DNA of 64,000 bases, taken from positions 25,978,001 to 26,042,000 of the forward strand of contig OY540810.1 of the NCBI GenBank assembly GCA_961205875.1. Reading direction: 5' to 3'. Numbering within the stretch: position 1 is the stretch's first letter; each line of letters begins with the position of its first letter. Below, piece by piece: positions 12,301 through 23,200 of the stretch. Made by a program: the position numbers and the translations under genes. Below the pieces are notes generated by a model. It saw only the letters and a list, made by a program, of their open reading frames with translations, was not told the origin of the DNA and did not search any database. The DNA comes from Sialis fuliginosa (lineage: Eukaryota > Arthropoda > Insecta > Megaloptera > Sialidae).

Positions 12301-14542
12301 CAACCAAATTTTTTTGTCCTTCCAACTGAAAATATAATATCGTTCACTGACAAACCAATAATTATAATTACACCATAAGGGCTATCTATTAACCCCTTAA
12401 TGCTTAATTTTTCAAAACAATAAAACCAAATAATAAAATTTAGTAGAAAAATTTATTTAATTTTTTTTTTATTATAAGTTTTAAACAATTAAAATTGAAC
12501 TAATAATAATAAAAAATGATGACATAGGAATTAATAACAATGTTTCTCTAAAAATGATTGTTAGTTTTAATAAAAAAAATCTTCTAATCTATAAACGCGA
12601 ATAAAATCGAATCACGTGGAATTCACGTCCCCGGCTTTAACACAAATTTTCTCAATCGCGTGGATTCCGCGTTCCCCGGTATTAATGTGTTAAGTTACAT
12701 GATTTCATGTGAAAGGAGTCTTATACAAACCTTATGAGAATCTTGTAACCAAAACTCATAATCCGAGAGATCAACACCAAGCTGTTGTTCAAGATGTAAA
12801 CGTAAATGAGATAACGGATCACGGATGTCCATATGAACTATTAAAACATCTTCTGCTTCGTCAGTAGAATGTTCATCAATGTCTCCAAAATTACCACCAA
12901 GGTCATTCGAATTTGTTGGATCAGCCATTTCAAAATCTGTGTGATCCATTCCTACAGTTAAGGACCCGTCGTTGAAGTGAGACACCATATCATGTCCGAT
13001 CAGTTCTGCAGAACACAGGAATATATTTATGAAAATAATTAAAATATACGCTTCTAATGAATGCACAACCTATGGGTTGCATTTAAATTTGGCTCCCAAA
13101 TATTTGAATTAATGTGCAAGTGCAACAATCAACTTAAAAAGTAAATGTGTGTGAATTGTTATTGATTTCATATCACACATATTTCTAATAATTATTTATA
13201 TTTGTAATTTTTATCTTATTTATCGTCGTTATCATTTTAATATTTCCTACGTGCAAATTTCAATTGTTTGAATAAATTATCAAAAACTATTTAAAAATTA
13301 TTCACAAGTTTTAGCTGTTTTAATATTCTTATATTTAGGAAACAAAAACCCCTATGTGTATAAATAGACCTGTTTTGATTTCTTTAATTTCTTCTATATG
13401 CTGCATATGACACATAGGACAAATTATGGATTAGCTATACGAGCGTTTCACATAGGATAAATTAAATTTACTCATTAAAAAGGAACAGAGATTGATATAC
13501 ATATGGGATATTATTGAACAGATAGAGAAAAAAAAGACCAACCGTAATATTCAAAAATCTCATTTTTGATAATATTGCCACATAGGAGATATTAAAATGA
13601 CAACTACGTTATATTAATTAAATGCTTTACAAAAGCATATTGAAAAAAAACTGTGAAAAAGTGCAACAGTTAAATTATTTTATTTGGCTAATACGGAGTG
13701 TATGGGTGGAAGCTGTCAGAATTTTCAAAAATCACGTATAGTTATTCAGACTAGAGTTTATGCTCTAATAATATACATGTTAACTGCTTGGTGTTAGGGC
13801 AATCTATTGGAGCAAAATCGAGTTGATTAGTTTTGGTTAGGTTAAAAACGGGGATTCAATCTCTGCCACAACAAACTGTTTTTAAATAATTCTATCAAAT
13901 AAAATAAACATAAAAACGGTATAAATGTTTTAGTCATGCATGCGCATGAACTCTATTCTGAATAACAATATACGTGATTTTTGACAATTCTGACAGCTTC
14001 CACCCATACACTCTGTACGAACCTTTTATTTTACCAGAGCACAGTATTTAGTAGCCAGAACAGTGAGCACTTCAAGTGTTTTACATAGTTATTTTTAATA
14101 AGGTAAATCAGTGTTCCAGTTTGATAGTAGGTTAAATATATCAAAATACGATATATTTTAAGTAGTGACCTTAAAAACAGTTTTTAGTCTTTAAAAAAAA
14201 TCATCCCTGCAAAATTATTAGGGATTTACGAACCTAATCCATCTCGACCTTCTAGTTGTGCAATTATACTTTCACTATCATTGTCAATTATCGATTCATG
14301 TGTATTTTCTTCTAATTCTAAATCTGGCATTTCCATTTTGATAGTTTGTAAGTTGCTTTCAATTAATCCTCCATGAGCATCAACTACAATACTAAATAAG
14401 CAGAAACATTTTATTATAATAATCAAAATAAATGCAATTGTGATTTCTACCGTTTAGTAGGATCTGATTCTAAAGTGTATACTTTTTTACCACTTTCATC
14501 TTCTGCGTTTAATATAAACACAGTATTCTTTCCAGAATTCAT
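9307..14542 (-). CDS. GABPA: GA-binding protein alpha (ETS factor, Ets97D orthologue)
   Basis: DNA-binding subunit of the GABP/NRF-2 complex, which activates nuclear genes for mitochondrial and housekeeping functions. Nine exons, in transcript order: 14542-14451, 14391-14234, 13005-12731, 12325-12178, 11625-11493, 10535-10336, 9999-9926, 9790-9640, 9566-9307. They sum to 1491 nt (496 residues) with all phases consistent. Exon 3 carries the N-terminal OST-like domain ([16 protein letters not shown]); exons 5-6 carry the Pointed domain ([26 protein letters not shown]) at about 255-335; exons 8-9 carry the ETS domain at about 387-470, with [11 protein letters not shown], the [14 protein letters not shown] recognition helix and GKRFVYKF. 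Start ATG ([11 protein letters not shown]) is the first in frame. Introns hold MITEs. Length is slightly above the about 454 residues of the mammalian protein. Identification is secure. Confidence 0.95.
10568..11210. mobile_element. Palindromic MITE in GABPA intron 5
   Basis: Inverted ends TTCAATAGTGTCCAGCTTTC (left) and its near complement ending TACTATTGAA (right). The arms continue through CGCACTTCCCGTAGGAGAT and AATATTATTGGTTTGAAAAG. Its left edge is about 31 bp from the 3' splice site of GABPA exon 6. Confidence 0.85.
11688..12042. mobile_element. hAT-like MITE in GABPA intron 4
   Basis: Ends CAGTGGTTTTCAAACTTTG and CACAGTTTGAAGACCACTG are inverted repeats of a widespread arthropod type. 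It lies between exon 5 (11493-11625) and exon 4 (12178-12325). No clean 8-bp duplication remains. Confidence 0.65.
12385..12695. repeat. Degenerate inverted-repeat element in GABPA intron 3
   Basis: TTAACCCCTTAATGCTTAA at the left and TATTAATGTGTTAAGTTA at the right are roughly inverted. Two related internal segments occur: GAATCACGTGGAATTCACG and CAATCGCGTGGATTCCGCG. This suggests an old repeat. Edges are approximate. Confidence 0.4.
13692..14017. mobile_element. TA-flanked MITE in GABPA intron 2
   Basis: Inverted ends CGGAGTGTATGGGTGGAAG and its complement with C(A)GAG, preceded and followed by TA, as for Tc1/mariner-type elements. The arms extend through GCTGTCAGAATT and CACGTATA. Confidence 0.82.
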
Positions 14543-14825
14543 ATTTAATTTGTTTATATTTTAAAAATATTTATTATTTGTTTTTATGATGACATTACTG
14601 TCACGTTATTGAAATGTCAAAATTACAAAAAAATTGAAGACGCATTTACAATGTTACCAATACCCCAATTTACGCTTTTAATAATCCTGAAAATTAAAAG
14701 ATGGCAGTGACCGCATTTAGCACTGCCGTAACTACGATTCCTGTAATGCTTGAACGATTAAAAAATTTGAAGCGGTATTTTTGAATTTAATTTCTCACAG
14801 TAACATTTTGTAGAGAATTAATTAA

Positions 14826-14957
14826 GTGCTCAATTTATAAATCCAGTAATTTTTATAATATGTTCAATATCATAAAAATTGAATTTTACTTTTTATGATA
14901 ATGTTTAAACAAACATATCTTTAAAAATACTGGATCTACGAATTGAGCACTCAGGAA
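14826..14957. repeat. Short inverted-repeat element
   Basis: AAGTGCTCAATTTATAAATCC at the left and GGATCTACGAATTGAGCAC at the right form imperfect inverted ends about 130 bp apart. Confidence 0.5.
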
Positions 14958-16069
14958 ATATAAATTTTTATTTCAACAAAGTATTCACACTTAAGTAAAA
15001 AAGTCGTTTTTCTCATATTAATTAAATGGTAATAAGACTGCGCCACTCACAGGTTTGATTTATGAGTCCGAAATTTTGGGAGAATTTTCTTTAGATCCAA
15101 AGGGACTGAAAAAAATAATGAAAAAAACACCCTAATGTATACGTTGGGTATAAATTAAAAACTGAAATCGTAAAATAATTCCTTTTATTTTATGTAGTAA
15201 TTATTAATTACATATACATGTTTTGTACATTTGAACATAAAAGCAGCCTAGAGATAAAAATCAAAAGGTTAGATTAATTGATCAATCTGATTTTTAATTT
15301 AAATAAGGAATTATTAATTAATAGCTAATTATTTTAATTGTTTTTTTAACAGGATGAAAATTTATACAGCAATACTTCATCATATGGTGAGTTACGTTCC
15401 AGACGTAAAACAAAAATTACCATAACAATTGTACGCTCTAATAGCCGGTATTAATGAAGAGCATAAATTGATTAACAGTTGATGTTTCATACTATGAACT
15501 CGGTTCGGCACGGTACTTTCCCGACTGGTGAATTCCCACTCCTCGAAAGCTCGTATATATTTGTACAGCTATCTTTTATAATAGAACTGATTGTGCCAAT
15601 ACAAATCATAATAAGAAACGTTTACCAAATTGCTATATTTAGAAAACTAACATTCTGGTGAATTTTATATTTTAAAACTATATAACCAATTGCCAATTAC
15701 ATAATAATGTAAAACTGCTATTCTTTCTATGATGAACATCAATCACCACTAATTTTAAAACAGATTTCAACAGGCATGTGCTAAATCATTTACTTATAAA
15801 AAATATGCAACTAATGCAACTGTATTTAATGTTTTTGTTTATATTATAAAAGTAAATAAATAAATTAATTTTTTATTATGGATGTCAATTTCAGAAAAAT
15901 TTAACTGGGTAACTGGAGCACACTGGAGCACACTACAGCTCATCACTGTTTATACACAAGTAAAAACTAAACATATTAATTCAAATTATTGAGTAACAAA
16001 ATATTTAATCAATGTTCGCACACAATATTTAAAACAAATAATTTACAATAGAAAGCTTAAAAGCAATAT

Positions 16070-17820
16070 ATGTATATGAGCATTTCCAGTAGTTTTTTAA
16101 AAAACAGGGCGCACGTATGTCACCGATTTTGCTCGCAATTTTATTTCTCAAAGTACATATCAAAAAAACATGTTTCCCAAAATCTTTTCCCCCCGCCCCC
16201 TTTTTTGGCCGAATTATGATTTTTTAAACTTTTGAAATCGAGCGAAATTAGACTTTTTTTGATAGTACCTTATTTTTCAAAATGTCCCTTATTATACATG
16301 TTATAGGGCTCATTTTCTTCGTTTTTTGTTGATCTTTCATTTGAAATCGGTTTCAGAGCCGAAACTGTTAAGTTTGATTTTTTGTAAAAATAGTCGATTT
16401 TGAAATTGCCGCCAAATATTTTGGTTTCAACCAAAATACTTCCGGTATAGGTCATTTTATTCTATTTTTTATGTAGTTTCCAAATATTTATACATTTTTT
16501 AATTTGGTCAAAAACTTTTCAAGTTACACTTGCTTTTAGATGTCTTATTTTCCAAAAAACGCTATATTCACACCATTAAAACTTTTTTCTCTATACTCCA
16601 AATTGCACCAAATTTTGGCAAAAGTTTCCTTCCTTTATCCTTAAAACAACCCTCAAAAAACATTTTTTCATATTGAGCTCCTAAGTGAGATATAATTTTT
16701 CAAAAACACCAAATTACTCGTGTATTAAAGTTAAGAATTTACAGGAATTTTCAGTGCTTCTGAAATATCGGGGCACCTGATAATCGAATAAAAATATACC
16801 ATTTAATTCGTTATGAAATTCCCTACAAATCTACATAAGTTTAATTTTTTTAGATTAATTACAAAACCTACAAATAAATAAAAACTTTGTACATCGATTT
16901 CGTATTTATTTAATAACAACTTTAAATGTAATGAATAGTGTCTCATAACTTCGTTGTTGAATATCTACTGATTTTTAAGACTGGCTCGTTTGCGCTCGCT
17001 CGGCTTTTATTTTTTTTATAGGTTTTTTAATTAATCTAAAAAAATTAAATTTATGTAAATTTGTAGGGAATTTCATAACGAATTAAATGGTACACTTTTT
17101 ATTCGATTATCAGGTGCCCCTATATTTCAGAAACACTGAAAATTCCTGTAAATTCTTAACTTTAATACACGAGTAATTAGGTGTTTTTGAAAAATTATAT
17201 CTCACTTAGAAGCTCAATATGAAAAAATGTTTTTTGAGGGTTGTTTTAAGGATAAAGGAAGGAAACTTTTGCCAAAATTTGGTGCAATTTAGAGTATAGA
17301 GAAAAAAGTTTTAATGGTGTGAATATAGCGTTTTTTGGAAAATAAGACATCTTAAAACAAGTGTAACTTTAAAAGTTTTTGACCAAATTAAAAAATATAT
17401 AAATATTTGGAAACTACATAAAAAATAGAATAAAATGACCTATACCGGAAGTATTTTGGTTGAAACCAAAATATTTGGCGGCAATTTCAAAATCGACTAT
17501 TTTTACAAAAAATCAAACTTAACAGTTTCGGCTCTGAAACCGATTTCAAATGAAAGATCAACAAAAAACGAAGAAAATGAGCCCTATAACATGTATAATA
17601 AGGGACATTTTGAAAAATAAGGTACTATCAAAAAAAGTCTAATTTCGCTCGATTTCAAAAGTTTAAAAAATCATAATTCGGCCAAAAAAGGGGGCGGGGG
17701 GAAAAGATTTTGGGAAACATGTTTTTTTGATATGTACTTTGAGAAAAAAAATTGGGAGCAAAATCGGTGACATACGTGCGCCCTGTTTTTTAAAAAACTA
17801 CTGGAAATGCTCATATACAT
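16070..17820. mobile_element. Giant palindromic (fold-back) element, copy 1
   Basis: A 1751-bp near-perfect palindrome centred near 16945. It starts ATGTATATGAGCATTTCC and ends with the complement. Arms of about 800 bp keep exact register: each holds the same 61-codon open frame in mirror image (16270-16455 minus, 17435-17620 plus) with identical translation. The centre (about 16880-17015) is a unique spacer containing GGCTCGTTTGCGCTCGCTCGG. No transposase is visible. A second family member is at 49324-51123. Confidence 0.93.
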
Positions 17821-18365
17821 TTATAAATGTATGATTTTGCTCAATATTATAAAGAAATTGATCATAAGCGAACTCAAATCTAATTTTTTTTTAACGTACC
17901 AAAATTTTAATGGATTTGCTCTGCATCAAATCTTTCTTGTTAAAATCCATAGACAACTATTTATAATATGTGGCACTAGTATTTTATTACCTATATTATA
18001 TTATAAATATTAATAAATAGGGTAAAAAGACGAGAGTAATATCACACTTCAAAGCTTGCTTTGGGTGTGCTAATATAAGACTGACTGATTATGTAAATGG
18101 AAAAGTATCATAAATCAAGAAGAAAGTTTCAGAAAACATTAAGGTATTATTTATAAAGCAATAAATTGTTCACAGTTGGATTATGTTACCTATAAAAGTA
18201 GTTTCAATACTTTTAATATCAACCATTTGGTACCTTGCAAAAATATTTTTATTTGATTTTCCTTGTGAACAATTTCTTTATAATACCATTAAGCATCAAA
18301 GTTTAACAATACTTGATTTTTTAGATATGACACATTATCAATTTACTTACTATTAAAATTTAATC

Positions 18366-18599
18366 TAGGGTTTCGAACCGGAACTGAATCGAAAACCTAT
18401 ATTTTTTGCAGGAATGAAAACCGGAACCAAACAGAAAGTAAATTTTTAATACAAATTAAAAAAAAATTTATTGGCCACTCGGAGCTGAACCGAAAACCGT
18501 TATTTTTTCGTAACAAAAAGCGGAACCGAACCCAAATATATTTTTTTACTCAAACCGGAACAAAAACCGAAACGAAAAAAATAACGGTTCGAAGCCCTG
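18366..18599. mobile_element. hAT-like MITE, degraded
   Basis: Ends TAGGGTTTCGAACCGGAAC and AACGGTTCGAAGCCCTG match the intact element at 29066-29431. Flanks do not give a clean duplication. Confidence 0.7.
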
Positions 18600-19009
18600 A
18601 TTAATTGTAAATATTTATTATTCTATTGTAAATTGTAAAGCTATTATGCAGGTCTGTATGTGTTTTATTCATATTATGCATAGAGTTAATTTGTGATGTT
18701 GTGCTAGTAAAATTTATTAATCGTGTTGGCAATTCATATTTTTAATGAATATATATATATCGGTTTATCCCTAAATGATTTCAACCAACACATAGTTAAA
18801 TGTTTACAAATAGTGAGGTGCTTACGTTAGTAAAATCAATGTTTGGAGTGTCATTATTTTCATTTTAGTGTTTGTTTCCATTTCTAATACGAAAAATTAC
18901 TTGTTGATTTTATTTATCATGCTAAATAAATTAAAACTTAACTCATTTGTGAATTATTTGCATATTCAGTAAAATTTTATTTACAATACTGATAACAGAT
19001 GATGTCTTT

Positions 19010-19150
19010 AACTCTTTGGACGCGAAAGTCGATAAAAGTCAATTGTATTTTTTCTCCTTCCGTGCGAAAATCGACTATAGCCCACGACTCAAAAAAAACA
19101 CTGTTGCACATGGAATCAACTTTCATTTTGGAAAAAAAAATGTTTTTAGT
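19010..19150. repeat. Dispersed repeat, copy A
   Basis: The segment from CTTTGGACGCGAAAGTCG to the A-rich tract matches 62195-62335 (CTTTGGACATGAAAATTG, then CGACTATAG.CCACGACTC in both). Nature unknown. Confidence 0.6.
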
Positions 19151-19361
19151 AAAAAATTGCAAATGTCAGTGAAATATTCAGAAATATATGGTTCGTTCAA
19201 AGGGTTATGGAAGTATTCTTTTGTTTTGAGTTAATATTTTGACTAGATTTTTAAGAACTTTTATAAAATAATTTAAGTGCAAGAATATTTTTTAAAGTTG
19301 AAAAACATGGGAGTTATGAAACTTGGTATGTAGCTTCGTGTCATCCGATAAATGTAATTGT

Positions 19362-19506
19362 TATGCCGTGTTCAGACCGAAAAAACAAAACAGCAACATC
19401 GTGTTTTTTTGACAAAAGTGCAATAAAGCCTATGCATTTTTAAATACGACGTGTTTTCAAACACCGTGTTGCTGTTTTGTTTTCTTTGGTGTGAACACCG
19501 CATTAT
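19362..19506. mobile_element. Short MITE
   Basis: TATGCCGTGTTCAGACCGAA at the left and TTGGTGTGAACACCGCATTA at the right are inverted. The inner arms repeat ACAAAACAGCAAC and GTTGCTGTTTTGT. About 145 bp long. Confidence 0.65.
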
Positions 19507-20209
19507 GATCAAAAAAGTTAGATGTGTTTTTCTTAAAACTGTTTTTTGATCTGGGTTCCATAATATCTTGAAAACTAATGCACTGATTATATTCAAATAA
19601 AATTAATTTGATTTGCATGCAAATTTGGACTAGAACAATTATAAAAATATTTGGTTTTTACATTTTAGATGAACACAAAGAATTCATGACCTTTGAAAAA
19701 ATGTTGCAACTCTAAAATTAATTTTTTAGTTATATTTAAAAAATAACATGTAGAAAAGTTAGTAAATAGATTCAAAAAACATTTAAGTTGTATGATTTAA
19801 AAAAAAATTATTTAATATTACCTACTTTTTAGCCTTATAAAAAAGAAAACCCCGTAATAGAAACATTTAACTTTTTTTATGTTTTAATTAATACATTTTA
19901 TGGATGCACAACAGAATATACTATATTAATTTATATAATAATATAATAGGCAATTTCACCGTACTTTAAACAGCTCAAAAGTTATTCTAAAATTAAAAAA
20001 AAAGTATAGTAATTATAAATAATTTTACCTAATCTTTTCATAAAATTTAAATTCTGAAAATTGGCGTATATTTTTTTTTTATAATAATAATTATAAGGCT
20101 TCATGATAAAAATCTATTTTTAACTAATACTGATTTAAGATAATATATAGTATTTTTAAATTAGACAAATAATTTTTGGCTGTTTGATATCTGGTAAAAT
20201 TGCCCCAAT

Positions 20210-23200
20210 TTAATCGAAGGATGAGGAATCTTCTGATATGTGTAATTCATTATTTAATATTCTTTTCTTTCTACATTTAACTATGCGAGTATTTGAATCA
20301 CATTTTCGTTTTTTCTTTGAATTTGATGGTATAATATTAAATTCATGTAAAATGTTCATAATATCTGAACTTAAATCAGATATTTCAGTAGCTGCTTCCC
20401 AAACACTAACTCCAGATAATGTTTTTATTTTTATGTTTGTACCTGCTTCTATCAGCATTTTTACAACAGAATCTGAAATGAAAACATATTAATCATTTAG
20501 AAGCAAGACAACTAACTTCAAATTGTTGACAAATCTATCCATACATTGACAGTGGAAAGGTAAAACCAAATAAGTAACATATACAAAATTCTTTCATTTT
20601 CCTTCTATATTGACTGAGATTAGTCACTATTGATTACTGATTATTTTCTTAGCTTTATTTAATGAAATAATGTACATTATGATATGTGACGCTTATTGTA
20701 GGTGTTTCTTTCATTAGTCTAAATGACAGTCATTTTACAAAATTGTAAATCGACCCTCGCTCCTATAAAATGAAATATATAAATTTTTTTTTAATGGCGC
20801 AATTACGTAGCTAGATGATTATTTACTACTTGCCTATTATATCCCTGGCATTTGCAGATGGCAAGTGACATAAAGTGCATGATTTGATCAGTGCCAATGT
20901 GTGTAAAGTGTGTACTATTAATTTGAATATTTTTAAATAGATAATTTTGTATTACTCACATTGGCACTGATCATATCTTTTAATCACAGAACATTTAATA
21001 CATGAGACTTGTACATCTACAAATGCCAGGGATATAATAGACAAGTACCGATTATTCAATATTTTTATATAGTCACACAAAGAAAGGCTTTTTTTTAAAT
21101 CTTTCACTGGGTTATCTGTCAAACTTATTTAAATCATACTTACCACTATTATTTTCTATAGCGTGAAATAATGCAGTGCGGCCAGATTTAAGATCTTGTA
21201 CATCAAGATTTGCTTTACACTTTATTAATAATGATGCAGCTTCTGCTTCATTATTTTGGGCACACAGCATCAAAGGTGTTAATCCTTGAATAAAAATCAT
21301 TGTTAATAAAAGAAAATATATCTTAGTTAGAGTGGAACACAACTGATAAAATTTTGTCAGTTAACAAAATTTAACTGTCACTAGTTAGTAGCAAGCTACA
21401 TAAATATTTTTTGTAATTACCTTCGAAGTTATGTATGTCTAAGTTTAATTTATTACGATAATTATACGTAATAATTTCATTTAAATGTTGCGTAGAAGTG
21501 GTTTGAACTGCAAAATGGATACTTGTATTTCCATCTATATCTTGCATTTCTGGATCTGCACCGTTTTTTAAAAGTTCACTAATAATATCCAATTTTGCAT
21601 TGTTGAGTAAAGCAAAATGTAGAGGAGTCTGTAATAATAAATAGTTCATTTTAGTTATTTATTTATTTTTACCATTGTTTTGAAAATCAAAATTTGTAAC
21701 ATTTTGAAAATTTATGATAAACTAAATTAACAGGTTGACTGTCATAAAGAAATCACAAAAAAAGGCTCAGATGCCAAATAGAAAATAATTTTAAAATCAG
21801 ATTCTCAATTTGTTCCATTTTTGCAATTAAAAAATTTAAAAAAATAGTCGTTTTTAATATTTAATTAGTAATCTTAAAACTAGCAGCCATATGCAAGGTT
21901 TGTGTACCTCAGCGGTCATATACTATTCAGAAAATAAAAATTTGGCCGGTTACAGGGCGGTCGTATACGACCGCCATGGCAGTCAATCTGTTAAATGAAA
22001 TTATGGTAATTGTTAATTATCTTCCTACAAATATGAATATTGACTATAAGTGTATACGTACGTACTGATATTATTACGATTGTTTAGTTAGGGCAAACTC
22101 TGTGGGCTTATCTTTTGTGACGAAGTTGAAGGGTGAATTTGAATCGAAAATGGAGACTCAATCTCCGCTGCAACGAACTGCTGCTCAAACCGTATATATG
22201 CTCCGAGTGAGCTGTGTTTTTACATTGTTCCCTGTTCAACATGTTTACATACAAGTTAAGTACCTTACATTCAGTGTATCTACTTGTATATATTGATTGT
22301 ATATCAATTGCATATATGGTGGTATATTATAGTTTATACCAGTTCGGTATACGGAACTAGATTTGACAGATTTAGTTACTAAAGCAGTCTTTCAATTTAT
22401 AGGTTATACAATAATTTTGTGTTTCTACTGACAGGCAAATAATTAAAATCATAATTGAACAGAAATTCAAAACATTGCTACATGCTTTACACGAATAAAC
22501 TCGCAATCACCGAAATATGTACGCACAACGAGCATGAAATCTCAAAGCGTATTGCGAAAGGGTTAAATATTGTACACTTTACTCTTATTGGTGCATGTAT
22601 TCACTTATAATCTATGTTCATTTGTGGAAAGATAATAAACAAGTACAGTCGGGACTCGTTTATTCTAACAATAAGTCTCGCTTATCTGAAATGCTGAGTT
22701 TCGTTTATTAGAAATTTTTTTCTCCTTCTTCACCTCCCACCATTCTCAAGTCATGGCGTAAACGAACATATTTTTGAAATTTTTGTAGAATTAAATTAAA
22801 AATAAAGTAAAATTATTTCACTATCACGATTAACTATTAACGATAAATATTAAATAATAAGGTATATAAAGACATTTACATACATAGTCTCTATAGCTCC
22901 TTGACCAATCAGCGTTGGCGCGGTAATTGAAGTCACCACGAAGACGTATTCAAATGTTATAAATGTATAATAGAACATCAATTACAAAAAATTCCTTCAT
23001 TTATTATTGTTTTCGTATTTTTTGATATTTTAACAACACATAAAATCAAAGAAGTACAAATTCGACATTGCAAAATCATAGAAACCTGTCAAAAATATAG
23101 AACGTATTGCCAACTTAAGAATAGTAAAAATGACACTTCCCGAATAGACAAAATTGCCTGTGATAGCTTTTTGCAATGTCGAATTTGTACTTCTTTGATT

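Larger units (their letters stand above)
14543..20209. other. Intergenic region dominated by repeats
   Basis: Between the GABPA start and the 3' end of the ankyrin gene. It contains the 1.75-kb palindrome at 16070-17820 and smaller repeats at 14826, 18366, 19010 and 19362. One exon-like segment on the plus strand at about 15354-15453 has an acceptor (TTTTTTTAACAG) and about 33 open codons to a TAA, but no partner exon was found. No gene is supported. Confidence 0.6.

Noticed and set aside
18366..18599. Exact 8-bp target duplication for this MITE
   Set aside because: Flanks ATTTAATC and ATTAATTG do not match well enough, so the family is inferred only from its ends.
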